Positions 14,348-22,860 of a stretch of 41,517 nucleotides of DNA are shown piece by piece. The stretch lies in the NCBI GenBank assembly GCA_031266015.1, contig JAISBU010000069.1:1-41517 (forward strand). Direction: 5' to 3'. Made by a program: the position numbers and the translations under genes. The notes beneath the pieces are model-generated. The model did not search any database. It was not told the origin of the DNA and worked only from the letters and a program-made list of their open reading frames with translations. How positions within the stretch are numbered: position 1 is the first letter of the stretch; each line of letters starts with the position of its first letter. This DNA is from Prevotellaceae bacterium. Lineage in GTDB: Bacteria; Bacteroidota; Bacteroidia; Bacteroidales; UBA932.

Positions 14348-16480
14348 ATGACCGCTACCAACCATACAACCCTTATCAGCCAGCGCCTGAGCATTGAGCT
14401 CAAGCGTGTAGCGGCAGCGCTGAAGCTGATGGACGAAGGCGCCACCATTCCATTCATTAGCCGCTACCGTAAAGAGGCTACGGGTAACCTTGATGAAGTA
14501 CAGGTTACTGACATTTTTAATGAAGCCACTAAGCTGCAAGAGGTGGACAAGCGTAAGGATGCCATTCTAAAATCTATGGAGGAGCAAGGTAAGCTGACGG
14601 ATGAGCTGCGCAACAGAATTACGCAATGTTTTGTACTCAGCGAGCTGGAGGATATTTATCTCCCTTATAAACCAAAACGCCGCACACGTGCTACCATAGC
14701 CAAGGAAAAAGGACTGGAATCTTTAGCTGAAATTATTGTAAAACAACGGTTTGTAGATTTGTCTCAAACCGCAATTCCATTTATCAACGGGCAAGTTGTC
14801 TCTGAGAAAGAAGCTTTGGAAGGCGCTCGGGATATTATTGCCGAATGGATATGTGAGAATGAAAAAGCCCGTAACACCGTTCGCGGAGTTTACGAAAGAG
14901 AGGCTGTTATAAGCTCCAAAGTTGCTAAGGATAAAGAAGCGGAAGGCATTAAGTATAAAGACTACTTCGCATTGAGCGAACCTTTGCACAAATGTCCGTC
15001 ACATCGCCTGCTGGCTATGCGCAGAGGCGAGGCCGAAGGTTTCTTGAGAGTAAGCATAGAGCCGCCAATGGAAGCTTCTATTGCTCTACTCGAAAAACTT
15101 TTCGTAAAAAATGACAGCGATTGCGCGCAGCAAGTAAAGCTAGCCATTACCGATAGCTACAAGAGATTGCTGCAACCTGCCATTGAAACGGAGTTTGCGG
15201 CAGCATCAAAAGAAAAAGCCGACGATGAGGCCATACGAGTATTTACTGAAAACCTAAGACAGCTGCTCTTAGCGTCGCCACTGGGGCAAAAGAGTGTGCT
15301 GGCAGTTGACCCCGGATTCAGAACAGGATGCAAGGTCGTTTGCCTCAATAAGCAAGGTGTACTTAAGCACAACGACACCATTTATCCACATCCACCGGAA
15401 AACGACAAGGCTGCGGCAGCCAAAAAAATTGCCTCTCTGGTAGATGCCTACAAGATTGACGCTATTGCCATTGGTAACGGTACTGCCGGACGTGAAACCG
15501 AAACCTTTGTAAAAAATCTGCAGCTAAACCGCAGCGTACAAGTATTTGTGGTTAGCGAAGATGGCGCATCTATATACTCCGCCTCACCTGTGGCACGCGA
15601 AGAATTTCCGGACTACGACGTTACCGTACGGGGAGCCGTATCCATAGGCCGCCGCCTAATGGACCCGCTGGCAGAGCTGGTAAAGATTGATGCGAAAAGT
15701 ATTGGCGTAGGACAATACCAGCACGATGTAGATCAGTCCAAGCTCAAACGCAGTCTTGACCAGACGGTCGAAAGCTGCGTAAATATGGTTGGCGTGAATT
15801 TGAATACCGCCAGCAAGCAGCTGCTAACATACGTTTCCGGACTGGGGCCTCAGCTGGCGCAAAACATTGTGGACTGGCGCAAGCAAAACGGAGCATTTGC
15901 CACACGTAAGCAGCTGGCAGAAATTCCTCGCTTAGGAGCCAAAGCCTTTGAGCAGTGTGCAGGATTCTTACGTATCAGCCAGGCACAAAATCCACTTGAC
16001 AATAGCGCCGTGCACCCGGAAAGCTACGCCGTAGTTGAAAAAATGGCGAAAGACTTAAGCTGTACCGTAAATGATTTACTCGCGAAAGAAGAGCTGCGAA
16101 AGCAGCTTGTGCTACAAAAATATGTAACAGAAAAAGTGGGACTCCCCACTCTGAACGATATTCTGAAGGAGCTGGCAAAGCCCGGACTCGATCCTCGCCA
16201 ACCGGCAAAAGTATTCGAATTTTCTGCCGATGTTCACACCATAGGAGATTTACAGGTAGGCATGGAGCTACCGGGGATCGTGACCAACATCACCAACTTT
16301 GGCGCTTTTGTGGACGTGGGTGTAAAGCAAGATGGATTGGTACATATTTCACAGCTGGCAGACAGGTATGTGAGCAATCCGAGCGATATCGTAAAGCTGC
16401 ACCAGCATGTAAAAGTGTGTGTAACCGAGGTGGATATTGGCAGAAAGAGAATACAGCTGAGCATGAAAGGAGTAAAATAA
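14348..16480 (+). CDS. tex: Tex-family RNA-binding transcription accessory protein
   Basis: Tex binds nucleic acid and affects transcription and RNA turnover. At 710 residues it is full length. The N-terminal helical domain includes FISRYRKEATGNLDEV. A YqgF/RNase H-like domain follows with LAVDPGFRTGCKVVC and IAIGNGTAGRETE (about 315-400). Helix-hairpin-helix motifs lie at about 495-560 (LLTYVSGLGPQLAQNIVDWR), and an S1 RNA-binding domain occupies about 633-706 (GIVTNITNFGAFVDVGVKQD). It is a chromosomal core gene and marks the return to housekeeping DNA to the right of the mobile element. Confidence 0.96.
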   Translation: MTATNHTTLISQRLSIELKRVAAALKLMDEGATIPFISRYRKEATGNLDEVQVTDIFNEATKLQEVDKRKDAILKSMEEQGKLTDELRNRITQCFVLSELEDIYLPYKPKRRTRATIAKEKGLESLAEIIVKQRFVDLSQTAIPFINGQVVSEKEALEGARDIIAEWICENEKARNTVRGVYEREAVISSKVAKDKEAEGIKYKDYFALSEPLHKCPSHRLLAMRRGEAEGFLRVSIEPPMEASIALLEKLFVKNDSDCAQQVKLAITDSYKRLLQPAIETEFAAASKEKADDEAIRVFTENLRQLLLASPLGQKSVLAVDPGFRTGCKVVCLNKQGVLKHNDTIYPHPPENDKAAAAKKIASLVDAYKIDAIAIGNGTAGRETETFVKNLQLNRSVQVFVVSEDGASIYSASPVAREEFPDYDVTVRGAVSIGRRLMDPLAELVKIDAKSIGVGQYQHDVDQSKLKRSLDQTVESCVNMVGVNLNTASKQLLTYVSGLGPQLAQNIVDWRKQNGAFATRKQLAEIPRLGAKAFEQCAGFLRISQAQNPLDNSAVHPESYAVVEKMAKDLSCTVNDLLAKEELRKQLVLQKYVTEKVGLPTLNDILKELAKPGLDPRQPAKVFEFSADVHTIGDLQVGMELPGIVTNITNFGAFVDVGVKQDGLVHISQLADRYVSNPSDIVKLHQHVKVCVTEVDIGRKRIQLSMKGVK

Positions 16481-16540
16481 TGATTAATGATCTGCGGTGG
16501 TTAGTAAAAAACTAACCGTTAACCATTAATCACTAACCAC
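16481..16540. repeat. Nested palindromic intergenic repeat
   Basis: TGATTAATG (16481-16489) is complementary to 16524-16532, and GTGGTTAGT (16497-16505) to 16532-16540. It starts directly after the tex stop. It may act as a terminator or be a dispersed intergenic repeat of the TTAGTGGTTAGT type. Confidence 0.75.
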
Positions 16541-16549
16541 TATTTAGAA

Positions 16550-17791
16550 ATGATTAACTTTGAAAAACAAACACTTGCCAACGGGCTTACCGTTATTGTA
16601 CACCAAGACAATAGCACGCCAATGGCTACAGTGAACATGCTATATAAGGTTGGCTCCCGCAATGAGCAACCGGATAAAACCGGATTCGCACACCTGTTCG
16701 AACACCTTATGTTTGGCGGATCGGTTAACGCACCCAGCTACGATCAGCACGTGCAAATGGCGGGTGGCGAATGCAACGCCTTTACAACCGCAGATTTTAC
16801 CAACTACTACGTAACCCTGCCTTCGCAAAACATAGAAACAGCGCTGTGGCTGGAGAGCGATAGGCTGCTCAACCCGCTGCTCAATGAAAAAATCCTAAAT
16901 GTACAACGGAATGTAGTAGTGGAAGAATTTAACCAGCGCTACCTGAATCAGCCTTATGGCGATGTGCAACTATTGCTAAAACCATTGGCATACAAAGTGC
17001 ATCCTTATCAATGGAATACCATTGGCAAAAGCATTGATCACATCGCCACCGCTACGCTTAGCGATGTACAAGCGTTTTTCAAAAAATTCTACACACCCGG
17101 CAATGCCATTCTGGTATTAGCCGGAAATATTGAGCCGCAAAATGTATTTACGTTGGCAAAAAAATGGTTTGAGGATATCCCTGGCGGAGAGGAAGTTACG
17201 GATAACATCCCCGTTGAGCCAAAACAAACAGAGTCCCGAACACAAAGCGTGGAACGCAACGTTCCGGCATCAGCCATATACAAGGCTTACCACATGCCCG
17301 CACGAATGGAGCCGGGCTACCATGCTTGCGACTTAACCACCGATATTCTTTCCAACGGCAAATCATCCCGTTTATACCGCAAACTAGTGCAAGAGCAAGC
17401 GTTATTCAGCAACGTAAACGCCTACATTAGCGGCGATATTGATGCCGGATTGATAGTAGCTACCGGACACTTACTGCCGCACGTAAACATGCCGCAGGCC
17501 GAGGCTGCTCTCCAGCAAGAGCTATCGCTCATTTGCTCCGAAAAGGTATCGGACTATGAGCTGGAAAAGGTAAAAAATAAGGTAGAAAGCATGCACGTTT
17601 TTTCGGAAACGGCAGTCATGCAAAAGGCGGTAGCCTTGGCTTGCGCTCAAATGCTAGGTAATATTAACCTGGTAAATTCCGATATTGAAAGCTACCGAAA
17701 GGTAACGGCAGAAGAAATGCAACAGGTATCGGAAAGCATATTCAAAAAAGAGAATTGCTCCACTCTATACTATAACGCCTTGCAGAAATAG
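16550..17791 (+). CDS. M16-family zinc metallopeptidase (pitrilysin type)
   Basis: This is a 413-residue half-size M16 peptidase. The inverted zinc motif HLFEH is at 48-52, with the third ligand in VVVEEFNQRY at about 123-131. The C-terminal domain retains the M16 fold (LVVATGHLLPH-like region, FSETAVMQKAVALA). No signal peptide is visible, so it may be cytoplasmic or its export signal is missed. Half-size M16 proteins often work with a second, inactive subunit encoded next door; none is seen here. An imperfect inverted repeat spans its stop codon. Confidence 0.92.
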   Translation: MINFEKQTLANGLTVIVHQDNSTPMATVNMLYKVGSRNEQPDKTGFAHLFEHLMFGGSVNAPSYDQHVQMAGGECNAFTTADFTNYYVTLPSQNIETALWLESDRLLNPLLNEKILNVQRNVVVEEFNQRYLNQPYGDVQLLLKPLAYKVHPYQWNTIGKSIDHIATATLSDVQAFFKKFYTPGNAILVLAGNIEPQNVFTLAKKWFEDIPGGEEVTDNIPVEPKQTESRTQSVERNVPASAIYKAYHMPARMEPGYHACDLTTDILSNGKSSRLYRKLVQEQALFSNVNAYISGDIDAGLIVATGHLLPHVNMPQAEAALQQELSLICSEKVSDYELEKVKNKVESMHVFSETAVMQKAVALACAQMLGNINLVNSDIESYRKVTAEEMQQVSESIFKKENCSTLYYNALQK

Positions 17792-17827
17792 CGTTTACGC
17801 CACTTCCTGCAAGGCGTTGTAGTAATA
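17765..17827. terminator. Inverted repeat spanning the peptidase stop codon
   Basis: Positions 17765-17785 inside the last codons and 17806-17827 after the stop are complementary over about 20 bases with a few mismatches. A hairpin between the convergent peptidase and T9SS-protein genes could stop transcription from either side. No long T run follows. Confidence 0.5.
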
Positions 17828-17890
17828 GTTTACCTCAAGTCCGGATATGGACTCACGTGATGTGCCGGACAATTTTGCAGAAAAATACTA

Positions 17891-18919
17891 CTATCTCTTT
17901 ACAACCTGCTCGGTATAGCCCCTGTTGCCAAAGTTCATCTTCACAAAGTAGGTACCTGGTGCGCCAGGAGTGTAGCTGTATGTGTAGAAACCTTCGCTTT
18001 GTGTTGATGCATCAACCAGCTTAGCCACCAGCGAACCCTTAAGGTCATATACGTTGATAAAAACCTTTAGCGGGCGATCCAGCTTGTAAGCAACGGTTGC
18101 CTCCCTGTCAATTACCGTTGGGAATACCTTGTAGGTTACAGGGCCAAACACGTTTTCGGTTGGGGTTTCCTCCTCCTTAATCTCTTCGGCAATCTGAGTT
18201 GAAGCCACGTAATCCATAGCCTCTACGCTCACAAATGACGTCTTGCTGGAATTTATTTTATTACCTGATTTATAGGCAGTTACAAGGGTAATAAAGGCCG
18301 GGTAGCGCAACTCTTGAGTGTACCACAAGTACTTAGCTTCTTCTATTTGAAGAGAATTGCAGGTAAACTCAGTACGAACATCGGTAGTTTTTACACGAAG
18401 TACATTCTGAAATACCTTGCCGTTAGGCAGAATTAAAGTACCGTAGGCATCGGCAGCAGATGAATACTCTCCGTCAATGGCAGTGTAGGCTTTGCCGTTT
18501 TGCGCAATATGTCCGTAGTAGGTACCGCTGTGCTCATCAAGGTAGCTGAATGGGTACTTAGCCTTCAAAATGGGCACTTCGTACACCCAGCTGTAACCTG
18601 ATGTCTTATGGCCGAAGTATTCGTTACCGGAAGGAGTTACGTTGAAGAAGAAGGTAGCATCACCGTGAGTAACGGAAATGTTTTTACCCTCCAGCGTACC
18701 CTCGCCCAAGCTCTCAGCATAAGCGCCGCCAATAATATTTTGCTTACTAAAATCCCAAACCATTGCAGAACCACCATCTCCGGGCTCTGCATAATCAACC
18801 TGACGGGTTGTGTGTACATTGCCCGGGGTAAGCCCGTGCTTGCTATAAGTTAATGAAGGTTGCGCCCTACCGGCGCCGGCCAGCAAAAGCGCAGAGGTCA
18901 TCAAAAGCAGCTGTTTCAT
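17891..18919 (-). CDS. Secreted protein with type IX secretion C-terminal sorting domain
   Basis: This 342-residue protein has an N-terminal signal peptide (KQLLLMTSALLLAGAGRAQ, cleavage after about residue 19). The last about 80 residues form a type A T9SS sorting domain: YKVFPTVIDREATVAYKLD, VNVYDLKGS-like strand, GTYFVKMNFGNRGYTEQVVKR at the end. The middle, about 20-250, is a beta-rich region with no family I recognise. It is probably exported across the outer membrane and attached to the surface or released. It has a well-spaced promoter 50 bases upstream and appears to be monocistronic. Confidence 0.85.
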   Translation of the reverse strand: MKQLLLMTSALLLAGAGRAQPSLTYSKHGLTPGNVHTTRQVDYAEPGDGGSAMVWDFSKQNIIGGAYAESLGEGTLEGKNISVTHGDATFFFNVTPSGNEYFGHKTSGYSWVYEVPILKAKYPFSYLDEHSGTYYGHIAQNGKAYTAIDGEYSSAADAYGTLILPNGKVFQNVLRVKTTDVRTEFTCNSLQIEEAKYLWYTQELRYPAFITLVTAYKSGNKINSSKTSFVSVEAMDYVASTQIAEEIKEEETPTENVFGPVTYKVFPTVIDREATVAYKLDRPLKVFINVYDLKGSLVAKLVDASTQSEGFYTYSYTPGAPGTYFVKMNFGNRGYTEQVVKR

Positions 18920-18966
18920 ACTCTAAAACTTGTAAAAACTGTATTTCTAACTATAAAAGTAACGCT

Positions 18967-18997
18967 CAAAGTTACCTACTTAACGTAAATATTGCAA
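18967..18997 (-). promoter_or_regulatory. Promoter of the T9SS-secreted protein gene
   Basis: On the minus strand TAACTTTG (18974-18967) is preceded by TTG (18997-18995) at 20 bases, matching the Bacteroidota promoter pattern. Transcription would begin near 18,960, about 40 bases before the start codon. Confidence 0.7.
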
Positions 18998-19255
18998 GTA
19001 TTATTGTACAAATTACAAAATGCCTCACAAGATTTTCAGCATTTGGATACGGTTATAAAAAGGAAAGCAGGGCTTAGTAATCTCAACCAAACTGAATACG
19101 ATATAATATTTTGATCAACAATGAATTACACTATGCATATAAAAGTTGCTAAAAAAACGGCAGTAGCTAAAACACTTACATTTACAGCGAACTGAAAATT
19201 TATGAACATATGTTCATAAAAGACTTGTAATTTTAACTATTAAGCTGATTATCAA
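18998..19255. other. AT-rich intergenic region with a 22-bp perfect palindrome
   Basis: No gene is supported here. The notable element is the palindrome at 19199-19220 (core ATGAACATATGTTCAT). It lies about 35 bases beyond the butyrate kinase stop codon and about 280 bases upstream of the secreted-protein gene. It has no GC-rich stem or T run, so it looks more like a dimeric-regulator site than a terminator. Confidence 0.6.
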
Positions 19256-20332
19256 CTACTCATATTTACGTAATGGGGCTATCCCCTCCAAAGCGTCAAT
19301 AACGCCATGCGCAAGCGCCGACATTTCGTCCTCTCCCGGGTAAACATGTATCGGAGCAATAAACTCCGTTCTTGCCCTAATATCGTCCACCAGGCAGGCA
19401 TTGTAGGCCAATCCGCCGGTAATCAAAATAGCATCTACCCTGCCTTGCAGCACGGCAGCCATAGCTCCGATCCACTTGGATGTTTGATATGACATGCTGT
19501 CTATCAGCAACTTATACTGAGCATCACCTTGCTGGGCGCGTTGCACCACCTCCTGTCCGCTATTGGTACCCAAGTGTGCCACCAAACCACCCTTTCCCGT
19601 GAGCAGCGAGCGCATCTCCTGCCACGTGTACTTTCCGCCATAGCATAAATCTACCAGCTGGCCGGCAGGTAGTGAACCCGAACGCTCCGGCGCCATGGGG
19701 CCATCGCCGTCCAGGGCATTATTGACGTCAACCACGTTTCCATGCCTGTGTGCGCCCACGGAAACGCCCCCGCCCAGGTGCGCCACCACCAAATTCAGGT
19801 TTTCGTAGCTTTTGCCTTGCTCGTTGGCAAATCTGCGGGCAATGGATTTCTGGTTAAGGGCATGGAAAATAGAGCGTCGCTCCACTGAGGGTATTCCGGT
19901 AACCCGAGCTACCGGATCCAGCTCATCAACCACCACCGGATCTACAATGTACGCCTTAGCATTTGGAAAACTCCCGGCAATGTCGTCAGCGATAAGAGCG
20001 CCAAGGTTGCTGGCATGTTCGCCGTATTTGCATGAAGTAAGATCCTTCTTAAGCGCCTCATTTACCTCATAAACTCCTGATTTAATGGGTTTTACCAAAC
20101 CGCCGCGGCCAACGACCAGCGCAACTTTACTGCTGTCCATACTATGTGCTTTCAGCTCCGCTAGTATGGCATTTTTGCGAAATTGAAGCTGCTCTACCAC
20201 AGACTTATACGCTTTCAGCACCTCCACGCTATGGCTAATGTTGGCTTGAAACAGCTTACTGCCGTTTTCAAAAACAGCAATTTTTGTTGACGTAGAACCA
20301 GGGTTAATGGCCAGTAAAAGAGAATGATCCAT
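19256..20332 (-). CDS. buk: Butyrate kinase
   Basis: This enzyme interconverts butyryl phosphate plus ADP with butyrate plus ATP. It is a 358-residue ASKHA-fold kinase of the acetate/butyrate kinase family, full length. The phosphate-1 motif is LLAINPGSTSTKIAVFE at 5-21. The family signature LVVAHLGGGVSVGAHRHG lies at about 180-197, followed by DGDGPMAPERSG. The adenosine motif ILITGGLAYN lies near residue 300. No phosphotransbutyrylase gene is adjacent, so butyryl phosphate must come from elsewhere; branched-chain acyl phosphates are possible substrates. A TATCTTTG box lies upstream. Confidence 0.95.
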   Translation of the reverse strand: MDHSLLLAINPGSTSTKIAVFENGSKLFQANISHSVEVLKAYKSVVEQLQFRKNAILAELKAHSMDSSKVALVVGRGGLVKPIKSGVYEVNEALKKDLTSCKYGEHASNLGALIADDIAGSFPNAKAYIVDPVVVDELDPVARVTGIPSVERRSIFHALNQKSIARRFANEQGKSYENLNLVVAHLGGGVSVGAHRHGNVVDVNNALDGDGPMAPERSGSLPAGQLVDLCYGGKYTWQEMRSLLTGKGGLVAHLGTNSGQEVVQRAQQGDAQYKLLIDSMSYQTSKWIGAMAAVLQGRVDAILITGGLAYNACLVDDIRARTEFIAPIHVYPGEDEMSALAHGVIDALEGIAPLRKYE

Positions 20333-20395
20333 TTGCTTTTAAATTTAACGCAGGCTGTGCCGGACATTAACCCACCGACACAAGGATGAGCGCGC

Positions 20396-20403
20396 CAAAG
20401 ATA
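20396..20403 (-). promoter_or_regulatory. Candidate -7 box for butyrate kinase
   Basis: The minus strand reads TATCTTTG here, 63 bases before the start codon at 20332. No clear -33 TTTG is seen at the expected distance. Confidence 0.45.
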
Positions 20404-20497
20404 ACCATTTTTTTACATTACAGCCTGACGTTGAGCTGAGAATCGACCATTGGGCTGGCGCGAATCAGAGTAGACTGCCCTGCATAATTTGACCGGC

Positions 20498-20872
20498 TCA
20501 CTGAGATAGCTTCGCACTCCACCGGTAAAGCTGCTTGTTTATCTCATCGCTTTTTTGTGCCAGCAGCACAAAGGGCTTGTTACCCAGCGCTCCCACATCG
20601 TGCAGCAACCGCACCTCAATTATTACTTTGGCCATGAGCTGCTTGCTCAGCAGCAGGTACTGACGCTTCTCTATCTTATCGCTCGTCAGACCGGCAAGGT
20701 AGATGTATGACAATACTTCTACCAGCTGATCGCACGCCCGCTCCACCAGCGCATAGCGGTACAGCTTTGGAATGTCTTTAGCGTACCCCAAAAACACCTG
20801 GGTAAGCTCATTCACCAGCTTGTAAAGCGGCAATTCACCACTCTTATCATTAGTATTAAAGCGCTCTGACAT
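20498..20872 (-). CDS. avd: Avd-like four-helix-bundle protein (RT accessory)
   Basis: This 124-residue, all-helical, basic protein belongs to the four-helix-bundle superfamily shared by 23S rRNA intervening-sequence proteins and the Avd accessory proteins of diversity-generating retroelements. Helices are predictable at about 13-35 (LYKLVNELTQVFLGYAKDI), 42-63, 67-95 (EKRQYLLLSKQLMAKVIIEV) and 102-121. Known Avd proteins are of similar length (about 128 residues), form pentamers and bind the reverse transcriptase and its RNA. Its position two genes after a reverse transcriptase of that type supports the Avd reading over an rRNA insert, since no 23S rRNA is present. Confidence 0.75.
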   Translation of the reverse strand: MSERFNTNDKSGELPLYKLVNELTQVFLGYAKDIPKLYRYALVERACDQLVEVLSYIYLAGLTSDKIEKRQYLLLSKQLMAKVIIEVRLLHDVGALGNKPFVLLAQKSDEINKQLYRWSAKLSQ

Positions 20873-20981
20873 AACTATTTAATAAAAAAATACAACCTGA
20901 TGTGCCGCCTGTTAAACTCGTACACATTTTGCAGTATTACCTGCAACTAACCGGAAAATTCAGCATACATACTCCCCCCGG

Positions 20982-21482
20982 TTAATGCTCAGCGCTATCT
21001 ACCATATTTTTTAATTCCTGTACAAAAAGAAAACAATCTATAGGCGAAGCCAGCTCTAACCTAAAGCGCTGCACCTTTTGCAGCAGCGCCTCTGCCGTTA
21101 CGTTAACCGCCACAGAAGGCAAAGCGGCCGCTTGTGACACCTTCTTTTCTGCCGCTACTGTGAGCGGATAGGCCATTTTCCAAGCTTCAAATTTTTGCAC
21201 ATCTACCAAGGGCAGCTGCAACAGCTCAATGTAGCCCTCGGAACGCTGTTGCTGCTCGTAGCTCAGCAGCAGCTCCTCAAGCAGCGCATCGGGAAACCCC
21301 ATATACACCACGCTGTTATAGCCCAGTGATTTTACTTCTTTACGCAGCACCGTATACTTCCGCACGTTGTAGTAAAACAAATACGCCGACCGCTCATACA
21401 CCCGCCAAAAAGTACCTTCACGATACAGGTGAATAGAGCTCGTATTGGACGACTCCGTAGCATATTTTTCTGCAATAGTCAA
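20982..21482 (-). CDS. MutS-domain-I-like accessory protein of the RT cassette
   Basis: This 166-residue protein resembles the N-terminal mismatch-recognition domain of MutS: IHLYREGTFWRVYERSAYLF matches the position of the MutS FYELF motif, and VVYMGFPDALLEELL matches its GVPxHxLxxYL region. No MutS clamp, lever or ATPase follows. MutS-like (MSL) proteins have been reported as accessory genes of diversity-generating retroelements, where the function is unproven. It lies between the reverse transcriptase (172 bases upstream) and the Avd-like gene (109 bases downstream). A TAACTTTG box upstream may allow transcription separate from the RT gene. The C-terminal 50 residues are unrecognised. Confidence 0.7.
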   Translation of the reverse strand: MTIAEKYATESSNTSSIHLYREGTFWRVYERSAYLFYYNVRKYTVLRKEVKSLGYNSVVYMGFPDALLEELLLSYEQQQRSEGYIELLQLPLVDVQKFEAWKMAYPLTVAAEKKVSQAAALPSVAVNVTAEALLQKVQRFRLELASPIDCFLFVQELKNMVDSAEH

Positions 21483-21575
21483 AATTTTGAATTTAATTTA
21501 TGATTTGAATGATGGTAGCGGCGGTATGCCCACTTACACCATAAAGATTCTCCAACGGGTTTTCACAAAGCGGCA

Positions 21576-21583
21576 CAAAGTTA
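21576..21583 (-). promoter_or_regulatory. Candidate -7 box before the MutS-like gene
   Basis: The minus strand reads TAACTTTG, 94 bases before the start of the MutS-like gene and inside a GTGCCGCTTTGTG-type intergenic sequence. The -33 element is not clear. Confidence 0.45.
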
Positions 21584-21654
21584 CGCATTTTTTCTTTGCG
21601 AAGTTTCGTACTTAATATCTTGATAATAAGGTGTATACGTAACACTATTTGCCG

Positions 21655-22842
21655 CTACTGCTTTCTTTTTTTCCTGGTTATCTTTACATACCCGTTACTC
21701 ACCACATACTTTCCATCTTTATTCAACCGTTCCACCTGTTTTTTGCGCAGGGTACGCGTGAGGTAGTGCCTGAGCAGCCCCAAATACGAGTTCATGCGCG
21801 CCACCACCTGCTGCTCATCAGCGCAAGGATGAACGCCGGCAGCCACTGCCATCTTGAAATGGCTTCGCAGCCGACGACCTGCGTAACATTGTTTGCCTTT
21901 AACAAAAGCGCCTAAAAATGAACATCCCCGCTGACAGGACTGAAAGTAGACCTTAGCAGGATGTAACGTTAGCCCAAGTTCTGCCTTGAGGTATTCTCTC
22001 ACTTTTGGTATCAAGCTTTTGAGGTAGCCGGCATCGTGGTGAACGATGTAAAAATCGTCTACGTAGCGGCCATAGTAGGCACAATTTAACTCCTCCATCA
22101 TCCAGTGGTCAAATTGGTTGAGGTAAATGTTGCTGAAAAGCTGGCTGGTAAGGTTGCCTATGGGCAGCCCTACGCCCTCCGGCCGGTTGAAAAGGCTCTT
22201 ACTTGGCGGCAAGCCATTCCACTCGCTACGCGAACCCTTAACTAAACAGCCCTTCACCGGATCGTTAAACACCACCACCCGCAACAGGTACAATACCAAA
22301 TCGTAGTCCAAGCGGTCATCCCAAACCTCAGCAACATTGGGCGTTATGGGCTGATACCTGACGCGCAGCAGCACATCCTCAAGCTGACCGTACAACCGTC
22401 GGCGGCTAATGTTCATAAAGTAGCCTTGAATATCCAACTTCAAAATATACGCCTCGCGGGTATAGCCCTTTGTGCACTGCTCCATGTGGTGCTGTAGGGT
22501 TCGTATGCCATAAAGTGTTCCCTTACCTTTACGGCACGAGAATGAAGTGGGTATAAACAGCTGCTCAAACAGCGGATTGATGTAGTTGAATATGAGATGA
22601 TGTACCACCCTGTCGGCAAAGTCGGCACAAAATACTTCACGCATTACCGGCTTGTGCACCATAAATGCTACGCTCCTCCGCGGCATGTATGCGCGTGCTA
22701 CAATAGCCTCATGAAGCTCCAGTAGCTCACGCTCCTGCTGCAGCTCAAACCGCAGCTGGTTACACGTACTGCGCTTGTGCCTGCGTGCCTCAAGGTAAGC
22801 AATATATAAATCCTCTAGCAACTGCTCGTGCGTAATGGTCAT
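21655..22842 (-). CDS. Reverse transcriptase of diversity-generating-retroelement type
   Basis: This 395-residue RNA-directed DNA polymerase has no intron-maturase or endonuclease domain. The palm motifs are visible: LKLDIQGYF at 135-142 with the first catalytic aspartate (Asp137), GLPIGNLTSQ at 225-234, and YVDD at 260-263 with the catalytic pair. The SQ in motif 4 and the insert with GSRSEWNGLPPSKSLF are features I associate with Bacteroidota retroelements of this class. It is followed by MutS-like and Avd-like genes on the same strand. Such enzymes copy a template repeat with adenine mutagenesis into a variable repeat of a target gene, but neither repeat was found in this window. The leader carries three tandem 11-mers and a hairpin. 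Confidence 0.85.
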   Translation of the reverse strand: MTITHEQLLEDLYIAYLEARRHKRSTCNQLRFELQQERELLELHEAIVARAYMPRRSVAFMVHKPVMREVFCADFADRVVHHLIFNYINPLFEQLFIPTSFSCRKGKGTLYGIRTLQHHMEQCTKGYTREAYILKLDIQGYFMNISRRRLYGQLEDVLLRVRYQPITPNVAEVWDDRLDYDLVLYLLRVVVFNDPVKGCLVKGSRSEWNGLPPSKSLFNRPEGVGLPIGNLTSQLFSNIYLNQFDHWMMEELNCAYYGRYVDDFYIVHHDAGYLKSLIPKVREYLKAELGLTLHPAKVYFQSCQRGCSFLGAFVKGKQCYAGRRLRSHFKMAVAAGVHPCADEQQVVARMNSYLGLLRHYLTRTLRKKQVERLNKDGKYVVSNGYVKITRKKRKQ

Positions 22843-22860
22843 TTGTAATAGTAAAATTTT

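Noticed and set aside
20333-20497. Possible DGR template repeat downstream of the Avd-like gene
   Set aside because: The segment has no adenine-rich codon pattern and no similar sequence elsewhere in the window.
20498-20872. 23S rRNA intervening-sequence protein
   Set aside because: The fold is the same, but there is no rRNA nearby and the gene follows a reverse transcriptase and a MutS-like gene, so Avd is the better reading.
21493-21588. A 31-codon minus-strand frame (MRNFVPLCENPLENLYG...) between the RT and MutS-like genes
   Set aside because: It overlaps a good -7 box (TAACTTTG), lies in a GTGCCGCTTTGTG-type intergenic sequence, and has no sign of selection visible here.
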